Assembly (NCBI GenBank): GCA_022496205.1
Contig: WTXD01000022.1
Span: 372,001-436,000, forward strand
Length of the DNA: 64,000 nucleotides
Direction: 5' to 3'
Source: Gloeopeniophorella convolvens
Taxonomy: Eukaryota > Basidiomycota > Agaricomycetes > Russulales
Shown: in pieces, positions 23,655 to 36,280 of the stretch
Numbering within the stretch: position 1 is the stretch's first letter
Layout of the letters: each line of letters begins with the position of its first letter
Program-made: the position numbers and the translations under genes
The notes under the pieces: model-generated
Told to the model about the DNA's origin: nothing
The model's input: only the letters and a program-made list of their open reading frames with translations
Databases searched by the model: none

Positions 23655-25963
23655 CTAGAATCCCATGCGGCCCTTCGTCATGCGCCGCACCCCATGGCGC
23701 AGCTTGCGGCTCTGGCCCCGCTGCCGCTCCCGCATCTTCTGCACGAGCCTGCCCGCCGGATGCTCTCTGTACATAACTGCAGCCTCCTCCGCGATTGTGT
23801 CCTTCAACGCGCGGGCACGGGACCGCGCATGCGTGATGGAGCTTGATGCAAGCTCGCCGAACGAGGCCAACATGTGTTCGCCCTTCTCACGGAGCTCGCG
23901 CGCCGTCTGTTGGGCATGCTGATTACGGCGGCGCAGATGAGAACCGATTTGTCCCGTGATGCGAATTGCCGACGCGGCCTGTGCATTGATGACCTGCAGA
24001 AGCTCGTCGAGCGCGTCGAGGAGCTCCTTCATATCGGCTTGGAGGGCGTTACCGAGAACCTTGAGATTGAATATCTCGGAGAGCGAGCTTGTAAGACGCG
24101 TGCTCAAGGAGTAGATGTTCTCAGTCTTGGCCTCGGTGACGGCTGGAGCAGCGACTTCGACGGGCTTCGGCACCGTCTTCTCGACAGCTTGCTGGAGGAT
24201 GGAGAGCGCCTTGGAGCGAAGAGGCGACGGAACCGACAATGAACATGGGGACTGCGAAGAGGCAATGAGACCGTTCGATCCAGAGGCCCCGGCGGCGTTG
24301 GGCTTGTCAGCACTAACGGCGGGCTCCTGGATGCGAGCGCCAGAGCGGCGCATGCTCGTGGGAACTGTCGACAAGCTGGAAGGGGGCGTGCTGACGATGG
24401 CAAGAGATATCTCTCTCATGGAGGATATGGAAATGGCCGTGGACATTGCTGTCGCAAAAGGAGTGGTGACATGCATGGACATGTTCACTGAAGGTTTGAC
24501 CACAGACGTTGGGTTCAGCTTCTCGGTGAGCGTCGCCGCGGGGACAGGTAAAGGCGCGCAACGGCTGACGATATAGCCGAGAACGATGGAGAGAATTGCC
24601 ACACTACGCGGGTAACGTGAGTGCATGTGTCGTGGCGGAGCTAGTGGAAGACTTACATTGTCATTGCAGGCGCAGTTGCGACCTGGGTCTTGATGCTACG
24701 GAACAACTTCCGGCGGAGTGGCAGGAGAGGCTCGAATGCATGGGCAACCTCAGAGGCGTCGAAGTTGTCGAGCTCGTCCACTGCGAGCATCCTAATTGCA
24801 TCCGGGAAAAGCTGGCGCTTATTCGGAATGTTGAGGATCTTCCATTGCTGCATGTAAACCTGGCGGGCGCCTTCATCAACTCCGCCGACCTCATCTGACA
24901 TAGAGGGAATGATGGGCAGGAATAGCGTGTGCGGAGGCAAGGAGGAGAGGTAAGTCGGGAGGAAGACAATGGCCAACGACTGCTTGTCCAAGGTCGGTTC
25001 CGTGCTCGACTGGTGGGGCTGAATATCAATGGTCAGTGAGCAGAATAAACTTACACCTACCATGTCCTGGGCATCCGTGTTGTCGGTCACTGATACAGCC
25101 CGTCCCAGAGAAAGCCGATGAGGATTGCCCTTGGAGTGGAGCCAATAGGTAGATGTTCGGTTGCACTGCGGATGGCGTTCCGATACTGTGAGATCCGTGA
25201 CAGAACCCCATTTCTCCAGCAGGCTTTCGACAATGGACCATTTGCGGTTGGATGGGGTGCCGTACAGATAAATGTCGAAATCGATGGAGGGTAAATTTAG
25301 TGACGGCGAAGGGAGCTGAGAATGGACGTCCTCCAGTGCTTCGTCATCCGAGAGCTCTGACATTGAAGTGGTGTTGAACTGGACGGGCGAGGGACAGAGC
25401 TCCCTTGAAGCATGGACGAGTTCATCCTTGGAGCTCGTCAATGGGTCGGGGAAGGACAACCTCAGATCGCGTGCTCGACCGGCTACGTGGTTGGTGGTGC
25501 CACTTGCGCTCATCGAACTTGCACGAGAAGTGCTGAGCGTGCTGACCATGCTTTGGTTGAGAGCGTCCTCCACGCGTCGCTCTTCTGCAGCAAAGCCGTC
25601 GGCGTAGGTGAAGGACGACTGTCCCAGGGGGGAGGCACCGTGGGTAAACTCGGCCGGCTCCTCGAGGAGTGCTTCATCGCCAATGGCCTCAACCAACCCC
25701 TCCCAGATGTCGACATCACCGTCTCTGGAGCTGGAGTGGCTAGAAAAGGATCTCCGGGAGGGCGGACGATCCTCGACATCGTCACGGTCGCTCTCTGGGA
25801 TGCCAATTGAGCCGGCGTCTTCAGAAGCGGAGATGTCGAGCCAGTCCGAGTCAGAGATACTATCTATCTCGGAAAGACTGCTGTCATGGATATCGGAGGG
25901 GGTCTGAGGAGGTGGTGGTTTGACCATCAAGGTAGTTGTGCCGAAAGGGGCCTCGCGTCGCAT
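23655..25963 (-). CDS. Single-pass membrane protein of unknown function, acidic N terminus
   Basis: I do not recognise a named family. The protein starts MRREAPFGTTTLMVKPPPPQ; the second Met at MVKPPPPQTPSDI could be the true start. The first 200 residues are Ser/Asp-rich (DSISDSDWLDISASED), then FDIYLYGTPSNRKWSIVESLLEKW and SLAIVFLPTYLSSLPPHTLF look folded. One hydrophobic segment, SVAILSIVLGYIVSR, follows the intron near 24650. The C-terminal part is helical and charged (ELREKGEHMLASFGELASSS, then a basic end RQRGQSRKLRHGVRRMTKGRMGF), possibly coiled coil. About 730 residues with two introns. It shares a 155-bp divergent promoter with the F-box gene. Confidence 0.78.
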
Positions 25964-26118
25964 GCCCTTATGTACGGCTGCGGGATCGATAGGTGGCCAC
26001 TAGTGACTCCTTTTGTAGTCCTCTCTTCCCATTATCTTATCTAACCGGACCCGCCAGCCGTCATCGTGACCTCGTTTGCTTACCACCATCACATCTGTCC
26101 GAGCCACACCCGGAGCTC
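25964..26118. promoter_or_regulatory. Short bidirectional promoter
   Basis: Only 155 bases separate two divergent start codons (membrane protein -, F-box +), so both 5' UTRs and promoters must overlap or be very short. Confidence 0.6.
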
Positions 26119-27782
26119 ATGACAACCTCTGCCAGCTTAGCGTTCCTCCCAGGAGACATCATTATCGTCATCTTCGGCCTGCTTTCTGTGGAGGATGTGC
26201 TCGCATTGAAGCAGGTCCGGCGTTCATTACACTGTCGCCCCACCAACATCGTGTTCACCTGCCCTACTTCCACGTAGACTTGTCGTATGCTACACGCTTT
26301 GGGCTCTTCCGACTATCTATGGCATCAAATCTCGACCAGGGTCCCTTTTCCCCTTGACGCGCCTAACGTAGATACCCGCTCTTTGCCTGCCTTCGAACTC
26401 CAGCGGCTCGTGGTCAAGGGCTTAGCTCTGGATCACAATTGGAAGGCGACATGCCCGAGAGTCAAGGAATGTACAGCCGTAAATAATGGCGGCAATCACC
26501 CCATCGATGAAATGCAGCTTCTTCCCGGAGCACGTTGGCTCGTCACTGCACAACGCATGCGTCGCTTGGACAGACCGATAACGACAATCAGTCTTTGGTT
26601 CCTGAAGAACAGCAAGGAATTCTACCTCGCAGCTTTCCTCGATGTCCCTGGGCAGTATAAGCGATTTGCGGTAGCTCCAAGAAGCGATAGAGATACTGCC
26701 ACGTTGGCCATCACAACATACGCTGCTCAGCAGAAAGACAAGTACGTGTCACCATTCACGCCATCACATTGGGCCATATGAGTCATCTTCGCATTGTGAT
26801 CCTAGGAGTGTTTTGCAGATATATGAGTTGCCGTTAACGGACCCCTCCGAGCCTGCGTTTAGATACGCTACGCTTGCACGACTACTAAAGTCTTTTCCGA
26901 ATCCGTCCGAATCCTCAGGTAGCATTGACGAAATCGCTGTTCACGATAGCATTGTCGCTGCAATGTTCGTTGATTTCGATGCACCTTTTCCTGGACACGC
27001 GTACAATGTGTTCTTGGTCAATACCTCAACTTGGACGCATCAGATGATACACCCCAAGTTCACTGAGGTCAGTCACTCCGTACAGACCGGTTATTGACGG
27101 TGCTCAGCGCTTTGTGCAGCCGCTGAACCGCCTCAGCCTGAAACTGGCTTCCAACCGATTGGTACTCGTGGGCGTAACAACCGACACCATTGTTGTACGG
27201 GTGCTTCAACTGCCACATACGATGACACAGTCCGTCCAAGACCAGTCTTTCAGATACCGTCCATCCACAGACGAGGAAGAGGGCTCCATCAAGGACCTCG
27301 GATTCTTAGCCGACATGAGCATCTCTCTAGCCCCCAATCGCATCGATTCGGACACCTTGATCTACCATTCCTCGTCCATTCCCGACTATATCACGCTGCT
27401 ATTCTTTGATCTACTTGACGGTCAGCCAGGATATGGGCATCTCGTCCGTTTGCATTTAGGCGACCGGAAAGCGTCATACCAATGGCATGACGAGCCCTTT
27501 CCTTTCCCTGCAGATACGTCCGTCAAGTTGGTGAGAATAGGAACAACCGGTCGTCGCGCAATATGGTTCGAGAAGAACTGGGAGACTGAGGAGCAGAGGG
27601 TGGTGCGATGCCATTTCCCAGAGGAAAGCGTCGACGCATCCAGTGTCTCGGTGCTCCTGCCTCCAGCACCTGCTTTGCCGTTTACGCCTCGTATGTGTCA
27701 ATCTGCTGCATTCGACGAGGCAGCAGGTCGGCTCTGCCTGGGCCTCATGACGGGCGCCTTATGGGTGTTGGACTTTGTTTAG
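26119..27782 (+). CDS. F-box protein with beta-propeller-like C-terminal part
   Basis: Likely substrate adaptor of an SCF ubiquitin ligase. The F-box reads SLAFLPGDIIIVIFGLLSVEDVLALKQ and is continued across the intron at 26215-26277 by TCRMLHALGSSDYLWHQIS; without that splice an in-frame TAG occurs. The rest has repeated beta-strand patterns (TTISLWFLKN, LQIYELPLTDPSEP, NRLVLVGVTTDTIVVRVLQL, GALWVLDFV), as in basidiomycete F-box proteins with a WD-like propeller, but I cannot count blades. Introns near 26742-26807 and 27067-27108. The substrate is unknown. Confidence 0.82.
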
Positions 27783-28285
27783 CGTTGAAGAATTTGGCTA
27801 TGATATCGACGGTACGTTAGATCTAGGAAAGCATAGCCGTCACAGGAGTGTGTCGCCTCATGCGCATGCGTCGGGTTAGGCGTGGGCCGAACCAAGATGA
27901 TACAAATGGATGGATGCACACTTGTCGGTGGCTTTGTTCCTCAGCACCGCTGTATTTATACCTAAGTACGGAGCGGAATGGCAGTGGATAGATGCGCACA
28001 CCATCACGGTGGATTTGGGGCGGAGAGATCTGGAGTCATGCCGCGTGTAGTGCTGGCGGACCGGACTGATCAGATTTCACGCGACGCGCAAAGATTACAC
28101 TTTTCCGGGCTTGAATTTGCATCTGGGCACTGTCCTTGTCTCTAGACACGTATTATCCCGTCTCCCACCTTACCACCACCCTGCAGGTACCTCTCTTCGC
28201 TCCTACGCCACCCTAGCCGAGATCCATTAAAACGGGCTTGCGCTTGCGACCGCAAGGAAACCCGAGTCATTCCCTCCCGCACGCT
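27783..28285. promoter_or_regulatory. Intergenic region with exportin-T promoter
   Basis: About 500 bases holding the 3' UTR of the F-box gene and the promoter of exportin-T. No further feature is supported. Confidence 0.45.
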
Positions 28286-31200
28286 ATGGAACAACAAGTC
28301 GACCAGGTTGTGCAGGCCATCCTCATCGCATCAGACCCAACCCAGGGCAGCCTGCACCAGCAGGCTCTAGAATTCCTCTCTGGCTTTCAGCAGAATGCTG
28401 CGGAGACCTGGAGCCTTGCACTCAACCTTTTCGTGGGTGCCACACCCGCGGGCACTCGAAAACACCCAACCGAAGCCAGGTTCTTTGCACTGCGTGTTTT
28501 AGACGACTTCCTGGAAACTAGGTGAGCAGCTTTTGTGTGCATTGGCCTTACGTGTGCTACGTTTCATCTGTGCTCTGTTCGCCTGGAGGCGGAGTCAGAC
28601 ACTGGTGTTATTATACATCGGACATGCCTGTTGATGAAGCCCTGCTTCACTACTGGTCTAACACATGATATCTCTGACGCTCTTTCTCCTAGGACCGAAC
28701 CCTTAGATGAAGAATCCTTCAATACGTTACAGCAATCGTTGCTGGGGTACATCCAGTCTGAGTTCACCTATGGATCTGCAGAATCTACTGCTCCGTGTGC
28801 GTCCTGCTTCCGATCACCTCCTTTCATAACTGAACCCTCTCCGCAGTTCTACGTAATAAGTTCTCCCATACCTTGACACTGCTTTTCCTCGACACGTACC
28901 TTGACCGATGGCCTACATTCTTCGCCGACCTTTTTGCGCTCATGCGTCCCGCCGAGTCATCCTCACAAACATCATTCAACCCTCACGTTTCACTTCTCTT
29001 CTTCCATTTTGTCATAGAGATTTCAGATGAGGTTGCGGATCAGATTATCAAAGGTGCACGACAATTCAATAGCGAGCGCCACGTGCGAGATGCTCGTGTG
29101 AGGGATGCTGTACGAGACAGGGACGCGGCGCGCATTAATGAAGCCGTATTGACCATCGTCGCGGACAATGCAGGGAGACTACAAGAATTGAGGAAAGCTG
29201 GTGTTGAGACAGGCCGGGAAATTTCTGAAGCTTTGGAGGTGGTAGATTGGGGCATCCGGACCTTTGGCTCTTACGCAGGTGAGTAGGATGACTATCCCTG
29301 TATGGTACTTGCTCACCGCCTACTGAAACAGGCTGGGTTGACATCAACCTCACCGTTACACCGACGACAATCCCTCTGCTTTTCACGTTGCTGTCAGACC
29401 CTTCGCTCTCCGTCCGCATGGCCTCGGCCGGAGCGCTGCGCCGCATCGTTACAAAGGGTCTCAAGGAGCCCTCGGACAAATTGCAGCTCATCAAAGTCCT
29501 CTCGCTTGGTCGGGTCATTGAGTCGCTCGAAGAACGGACTCGCGCCGAGCAGCTCGCTCGAGGCGATGATACGGACGAGGGCGAGGAGTCTTACAGGGAA
29601 GCATTAGGTCGGGTGCTGAATGTCCTCGGCCTTGAGCTCATCAAGCTCGCGGATGTGGGTTCTCCCATTCGCTCAGCTCTCACAGACTAATCGAGGTTCC
29701 ACAAGGACGCACCCGGTGAGGAGGTTCGCGCGGAAGGGGCCAGTTTATTACAACAGGTCCTCCCGATAATGCTCAGGTTCATGGAGGACGACTACGACGA
29801 TACATGCTCAACAATCTTCCCGATGCTGCAAACTGTCCTTGCCAGTGTGCGTTACGCTATATACCCGGTTCCGCTTTTCGCTGACCATCTCACAGTATAA
29901 GCGGGGCCGCAAAACCTCGACCGAGCCACTTAGCGAGCAGAAACGCGCATTCCTGGCTTCGCTACAGGGCATCATCTTGAAAAAGATGAGATGGGAGGAG
30001 GACGCGGATCTGGATGATATTGACGAGGATGACCGGGCTGCGTTTGAGTATCTTCGCAAGGTACGCCAGCTCATGGCGGAATCCTTGCGTGTGCTCATGG
30101 GTTATCTCCAGGAACTCCGTTCGTTCATGGACTCTGTGCTTTCCATCGATCAAGACCTAGTTTTAGAAGCAATCCGGACACATGCTCTCCAAACCCTTCA
30201 GCTCTATGCGACAGGTGCCGCTGTGAAGTGGCACGATGCAGAGCTTGCGGTGTATCTCATCTTCATATTTGGTGAAATCAACAAAAGTGCGCTAGGTCCA
30301 TGCCCGACACCTGGAATACTTGCTGAAGCGTCCTTCAGGTGCCAGCAAGGGTCGGTCCGCCTTCAGCCAAGCACCACAGATCCCCAAAGAGAAGCGCAAG
30401 GAAGTTGACTATGGAGAATTCCCTCTCACGCCTCATGGCGAACTGTTGCTCGCACTGTTCGAAACTGGGATCGCTGCCTACCCGAATCCAGCGGTGGTGA
30501 TGCAGTTCTTTGAGACTGTGGCTCGTTACAGTGATTTCTTCAAAGTGCGCAAGCAGTGCATTGTTCCTGCGCTAGAAGCGATGGTTGATACAAGGTGAGA
30601 ACCTGAGTGGCATCGTTCTACAGAATAATTCTGACCAATCGTCATTAGAGGTCTTCACAGCCCAAAATCTACAATTCGCTCAAGGGTTTTCTATTTGTTC
30701 CACCGGTTCATCAAAGAAAATCAGAAGGAGATCTCGCTTGAGCTTGCGGGAACGCTTTTCGAAGGCATTCGGGATACGCTCGCGATTCGGGTCGAGCTCC
30801 CGGAAATCGATCCTAACGAGCCCAACGACCCACTGACAGAAGCTACCTCCGTTCCGGACCCCCAACTCTACCTCTTTGAGACTGTCGGCACGTTGGTTCA
30901 TTTGTTCTTCAGAACCCCAGAACAATCTGCTGCGCTCTTGCTCTCGGTTGTCAACCCTCTCCTAGAAGAGCTGTCTCTGAATTTACGAGCCTTCGAGACA
31001 AAGCAGGACGTACTCCCTATCGTCAAAATACATCATGTCATCATGGCCCTGGGCAACATCGCCAAAGGTTTCCCGGACTACCCCACCCCAATCCCTGCAG
31101 ATTACGTACTTCCGCCACTTCAAGTTTTCCGAAATGTCGCTCAGGCGATTCTAATGTCACTCGGAGCGATGAAGGTGTTCAAAGTTGTGCGGGATGCGGT

Positions 31201-32236
31201 ACGCTATGTCTTCCTCGATGTGGAAGGCCTGTCTAAGCGCCTACTGCATGCAGACTCGCTTCGCCTTCGCGCGCATCTTCGCCACGACAGGTCCCGAAGT
31301 CACCGATCTCATCCCGACCCTCATGGTTAATCTGCTCGCCCACTTCGAGGGTAGCGAACTGGTGGACTTCATCAACTTTGTCAACCTCCTTGTTCACAAA
31401 CTTCAGGTTTGTTTCATCTTGTCGTTTGGTTTCGAGGTCTTACACCATCGTTTGCAAACAGCAAGATCTGTTCAATGTATTGGACGAGCTCATTGGCCCC
31501 CTGAATACCCACGTCACGAACCTCATGTTCCAGCCCGTAACTGGGACCGACGATGTACTCTCGCATAACGAAAGCAAACGAACCTACCTTACACTCCTTA
31601 ATAACATCATGTCATCAAAACTGGCTGGTATATTTCTATCAGATCGTGAGCTCTTTTGTGCATCCGTCATGCAGGTTCTAATGCGTCCGCACTCTTAGGT
31701 AACAAAGAGAGCTTCGAGTCTCTGCTGCAGAGTATGCTACAGTTGGCCGGGGACGTCTCAGATCCGCAAAGTCAAAAGGCCGCGTTTACATTCTTGAGCA
31801 GGAGCGTCAACGTCTGGGGTCAGCCTTTCTCCGACGGAAGTAACGGCGAGCTTGTGTCTGGCTCTCAAGGTGTCCCCGGATTCGAGCGCTTCATCTACGA
31901 GAACGTCGTACCTACCGCCTTCGGAGTACTCTCCCTACCAGAATTGAACATAAAGGATGGCCAGGTTCTCGTGGTACGTGCGAAGCACCGTCTTTCCGGT
32001 TGATAGTTGCTTAGTTGGGATGCCAGGTCCTGCAGGAGATTGCTGGGCTTCTGCAGACTGTGGGCAAAACCCGTGGTCAAGAAGCGCAGAACTTCTTCAT
32101 CTCCGTGTATCTCCCAGCACAAAACTGGCCCGCAGAGACAGCGCTAGAGTTCACCACGAAGATGCGCGACCTCGACTCAAAACAGTTCCGCAAGTACTTC
32201 GCCGATTTCGTTCGCACTTCACGATCTGGATCATAG
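28286..32236 (+). CDS. LOS1: Exportin-T (tRNA nuclear export receptor, LOS1/Xpot)
   Basis: Karyopherin that binds RanGTP and carries mature tRNA out of the nucleus. The protein starts MEQQVDQVVQAILIASDP and shows the exportin HEAT-repeat layout: ARFFALRVLDDFLETR, LFLDTYLDRWPTFFADLF, INEAVLTIVADNAGRLQELR, VVDWGIRTFGSYAGWVDINL, then MASAGALRRIVTKGLKEP, a family marker. Further on come VVMQFFETVARYSDFF, FYLFHRFIKENQKEI and LFETVGTLVHLFF. The end is KQFRKYFADFVRTSRSGS. About a dozen introns; the one at about 31199-31252 (GTACGC...TGCAG) restores VRDATRFAFARIFATTGPEV. The length, around 1,100 residues, is normal for the family. Confidence 0.93.
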
Positions 32237-32514
32237 CATGTTCAATCTGGTTAGAATCAATCAGGGGTCTGACCTATGTGTTCACGGGAGCATTTATCAA
32301 TTAGTGTAGCATTGTTAGTACCACTCAGCATATACATATTGTTGGCCATCCTGCGCGCGTCTGCACAGGGCGTATTGTGCGTCGTAATTGGTTCCATGGT
32401 GATCGGAGCTCGGCGGGTCAAGTGACGTGGGCGCCTGCGGAACGCGACGCGACGAGCCGAAAGCATGCACATTGACTACTACTACACTTACTTGGTAAAC
32501 CTCACTGTCGCTGC

Positions 32515-35500
32515 ATGGCTTCAAGTACGTATGTCTCAAGACTCCAGGAGACGATGTTGCTAATTCTCATTCAGCGTCCAAGAAAATCAGACCGAAGATC
32601 GTGCGCATGCCACTCGTTTACCCCTGCACACGGCGTACTGACTTGCCTGAGTCTGCAGAAACCACCACGCAAGGTCCGCACCCATTTCTCCTAGCCAGTC
32701 GCCTTTCATTGACAACGTACATCAAGCTTGGTCCAAATATCGCGGTCGATGAGTCATGGGCGAAGCTCACCCTGAATATCCGTGAAATCCAGCACCACAA
32801 TGCGCACAAACTTTCCTTCGAGGAATGCTACCGCCTCGGCTATCAGCTTGTCGTGAGCAAGCAAGGTCAGATGCTCTACAATGGCGTCAGCGATCTCGTC
32901 GTCGAAAATCTTAACCGCCTCGCGGACGAGATCGTCATCCCCGCATTCCCGTCCGGACTTGAGCCGGACCCTATGCAGCAGAGTCGGGAGGGTGAGCAGC
33001 TCCTCAAGGCGCTGCACAAAGTGTGGAGCGACCACAGGGACTGCATGGACAAGTTGAGCCACATTCTCAAGTACATGGTACGTCCCACAGAATTCGTTCC
33101 TGAATGTCGATGTCCGAGGGCGCGTATTCCGCAGGACCGTGTGTATGTGAAATCTGCCAATGTCCTCGAGGTCGTCGAGATGGGCCGAGACCTCTTCGTC
33201 AAACACATCATTCGCCCGCCAATAAAGGAACATATCATCAACGCCGTCTTGAGTCTCTTGCACATCGAGCGCGATGGATATGTGATCAACCGATCGGCCA
33301 TTACGAACTGCGTGGATGCGCTGCTCCAGCTGAGTGACAGCGCTGATGGGATGACAGTGTATAAGCGACATTTGGAGCTCGATATCTTGCAACAGAGTGA
33401 AGTATATTACAAGGCTGAGGCGGCGAAGTTGCTCGAGACTTGCGATGCACCGGAATATCTGCTCAGAGTACACTCTTCTCCTCTTCCCCTTCTCGATGTT
33501 CTCACCTCCATGCTCTTCATATACAGGTTCAGACTCGCCTCTCAGAGGAAGAGTCGCGTGCACATCAATACCTCTCGCTACAGACATCAAGCCCTCTCCA
33601 GGCCATCCTCCACAACACCCTCCTCGCTCCGCATTTGCAAAGCCTCATCGACATGCCCAACTCTGGTCTGGACGCTATGGTTGACCTCGACAAACTCGAC
33701 GACCTTTCCCGTCTGTACCAGCTGTACTCCGCAGTGACTGAAGGTATACCAACCCTTCGGCGCGCTCTCAAGGAGTCGGTGCAAAAGCGAGGGATAGAGC
33801 TCAACAATTCCAGTAGGGACGATCGAGAAGGCGATGGCGCTGTTGCCGACGACGAGCCTGGTCCGTCGTCGAAGGGCAAAGGCAAACCAAAGCAGAAGCC
33901 TACCGCTGGCGCTCAGGGCCTTTCGCTCGCTCTCCGATGGGTCGAGGACGTGCTGCAGCTGAAGGACAAGTTTGATCGTGTATGGGAGAAGTCTTTCAAA
34001 AACAATCGGGATCTGGAGAGCGGACTCAATGAGGTCACTACTATTCACTGGCCCCGTTGTTGACTTGTGACTGACCGTTCCCAGGCCTTTGAGGGGTTCA
34101 TCAACCAGCACCCACGGGCTCCCGAGTTCATTTCTCTATCTATCGACGAAAACTTGAAGAAGGGTCTAAAGGGGGTGAGCAACGGTCTCGACCCCATCGT
34201 TTCCACGTTGATTTACCGCTTCGCCTAGAAAACGGACGCCGAGGTTGAGATCGTCCTTGACAAGACGATCACAGTTTTTAGGTTCATCACGGAAAAGGAC
34301 GTGTTCGAACGGTACTACAAAGCCCACCTGGCGAAACGCCTCCTCAACAACCGCTCAGTTTCGGACGACGCGGAGCGCGGCATGCTTGCGAAGCTGAAGG
34401 TAGAGTGCGGGTACCAGTTCACGAACAAGCTCGAGGGCATGTTCCACGACATGAAGATATCCGCGGATACCATGCAGGCATACCGCGACCACGTAGCTAA
34501 GGCCACGGTGAGTCGACCCTGGCGAGTTCTTCGTCGGTGCGAAGACTGACGCTGGGAGTCTGCAGGCTCCCGCGATCGACATGAACGTCACCGTCATGAC
34601 GTCCACGTTCTGGCCCATGTCGTACGCACCCGTGCCATGCAATCTCCCGCCGCTCCTCGTGAAAGCGAGCAAGCTGTTCGAGCAGTTCTACCTCTCGCGG
34701 CACTCCGGGCGGCGGCTCACCTGGCAGCCATCGCTGGGCAACGCGGACGTGCGCGTAACCTTCAAGGCGCGCAAGCACGACCTGAACGTGTCCTCCTTCG
34801 CACTTGTCATCCTGCTGCTCTTCGAGGACCTCGGCGACGGTGACTTCCTCACGTACGAAGAAATCAAGAGTGCGACCGCGATTCCGGAGGGCGAGTTGCA
34901 GCGCAACCTGCAGTCGCTCGCGTGCGCCAAGTACAAGGTGCTCAAGAAGCACCCGCCGGGCCGTGACGTGCACGCGGATGACTCGTTCTCGTTTAATGCG
35001 GACTTTGCGTCACCGCTGCAGAAGATCAAGATCAGCACCGTCGCAGCGCGCGTCGAGAGCGGCGAGGAGCGCAAGGAGACACAGGACCGCGTCGAGGAGG
35101 AGCGCCGCCACCAGACCGACGTGCGTCTACTCACCTAGACTCTCTCAGACAAGGAAGCTGACCTGTGTGCGTGTGCAGGCATGCATTGTACGGATCATGA
35201 AAGACCGCAAGCACATGACGCACAATGATCTTGTCAACGAGGCGACGCGCCAGCTTGCGCCGCGCTTCCTGCCCAACCCGCTGAACATCAAGAAGCGGAT
35301 CGAGGCGCTGATTGAGGCAAGTGGCTGTGCCCCACTCAGTTGCAGTATCTCACCCCCGTCCAGAGAGAATACCTTGAGCGGTGTGAAGACCGTAAGTCGT
35401 ATAACTATTTGGCAGGTCGTTCACTTTTCTGCGGCAGACGCGGTGCTGATGCGCCATCCGCTCTCAGGCATGAATCATCTGTTGTTGTTGCAATTTGCAT

Positions 35501-35612
35501 TACTCTCCGCGTGTACCGTTCTCGACATTGTGTAACATCATACATTCCAACTTGTGTAACACACCGCGCGCGTCCACGGACTCAAACTACACATCTCTCC
35601 CTTCAAACTTAG
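32515..35612 (+). CDS. CUL3: Cullin-3 (scaffold of BTB-type ubiquitin ligases)
   Basis: Scaffold of CRL3 ligases. A plausible start is ATG at 32515 with a 10-nt first exon. The N terminus continues [20 protein letters not shown] and [14 protein letters not shown]. The cullin repeats run to about 34200; the homology domain includes [20 protein letters not shown] and [17 protein letters not shown]. The neddylation site is in [19 protein letters not shown]. The last intron (35317-35363) has a GC donor and joins RIEALIE to [17 protein letters not shown]. Cullins normally stop there, but no stop follows at 35415. The frame runs on 65 residues to TAG at 35612, so the true end is uncertain. Confidence 0.92.
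35317..35363 (+). other. Probable GC-AG intron in cullin-3 gene
   Basis: The donor GAG|GCAAGT and acceptor CCGTCCAG join IEALIE to REYLERCED, the conserved end of cullins. The intron is 47 nt. No GT donor gives this junction. Confidence 0.85.
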
Positions 35613-36050
35613 ACACTGCCAGTCAAATTCGAGCCGTTGATCCGTCCGTGACTAGTAACTGGGCACTGGCCAGCTTTGCAAGATATACGTTTGGACCACA
35701 CAACGCAATTCTGGCACAACACCTGTCTTATATTGTCGAAGGCGAGTGTCGTGCGGGTCACTGGGCGTGACTACATAGGGGAGAGTATACATCACACATT
35801 AAGCCGGAAAGCTCTGTGAGACGGATGGCCTGGGGTATCTGATTTGGTGTGATTAGTCTTGGCCAGTGATGACGAAGACAAACAACAATTGAGAGGGCCG
35901 ACTGGCGACTTTCAAATGGTGATTAATCTGCTCACGACAAGGTCAACATCGCAGAGAGGGATACAGACATTTATGCAGACAGACATTTCGCGCCTTGGGA
36001 CCGAGCTGCCCGGAGCGATTTGATGGCTCCTATCGCCTTAAACCATCCCG

Positions 36051-36070
36051 ACCGTATCTGCTGATACGGT
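36051..36070. repeat. Inverted repeat, 8-bp perfect stem
   Basis: ACCGTATC and GATACGGT flank the loop TGCT. It is short and may be chance. Confidence 0.6.
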
Positions 36071-36251
36071 GCTGCATGGATGATAGAGGGCAGGTGGCCG
36101 ATATTGGTGGCTGAGAGACGGACAGTCGACACGCATATAGTGCATCGAATCTTAGCGGTGCTCCTGACCAGCTTCTGCGACTGTCCGTTAGAGAAGTGTA
36201 GACTTAGCCTATGAAACTGGAAGTTCGTACCCCTCAAAGGTTTTCGAGCAG

Positions 36252-36280
36252 CCGTATACCAAGCATTTCTTGGTATGCGG
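36252..36280. repeat. Inverted repeat, 12-bp stem
   Basis: CCGTATACCAAG and CTTGGTATGCGG flank the 5-base loop CATTT, pairing over 12 positions with one G-T pair. A second stem GGAGG/CCTCC with loop CTTCA overlaps its end (36279-36293). Confidence 0.75.

Noticed and set aside
35391..35436. A 46-nt intron starting GTAAGT near the end of cullin-3
   Set aside because: Using it removes the conserved SYNYLA end of the cullin, so the good-looking donor is probably chance.
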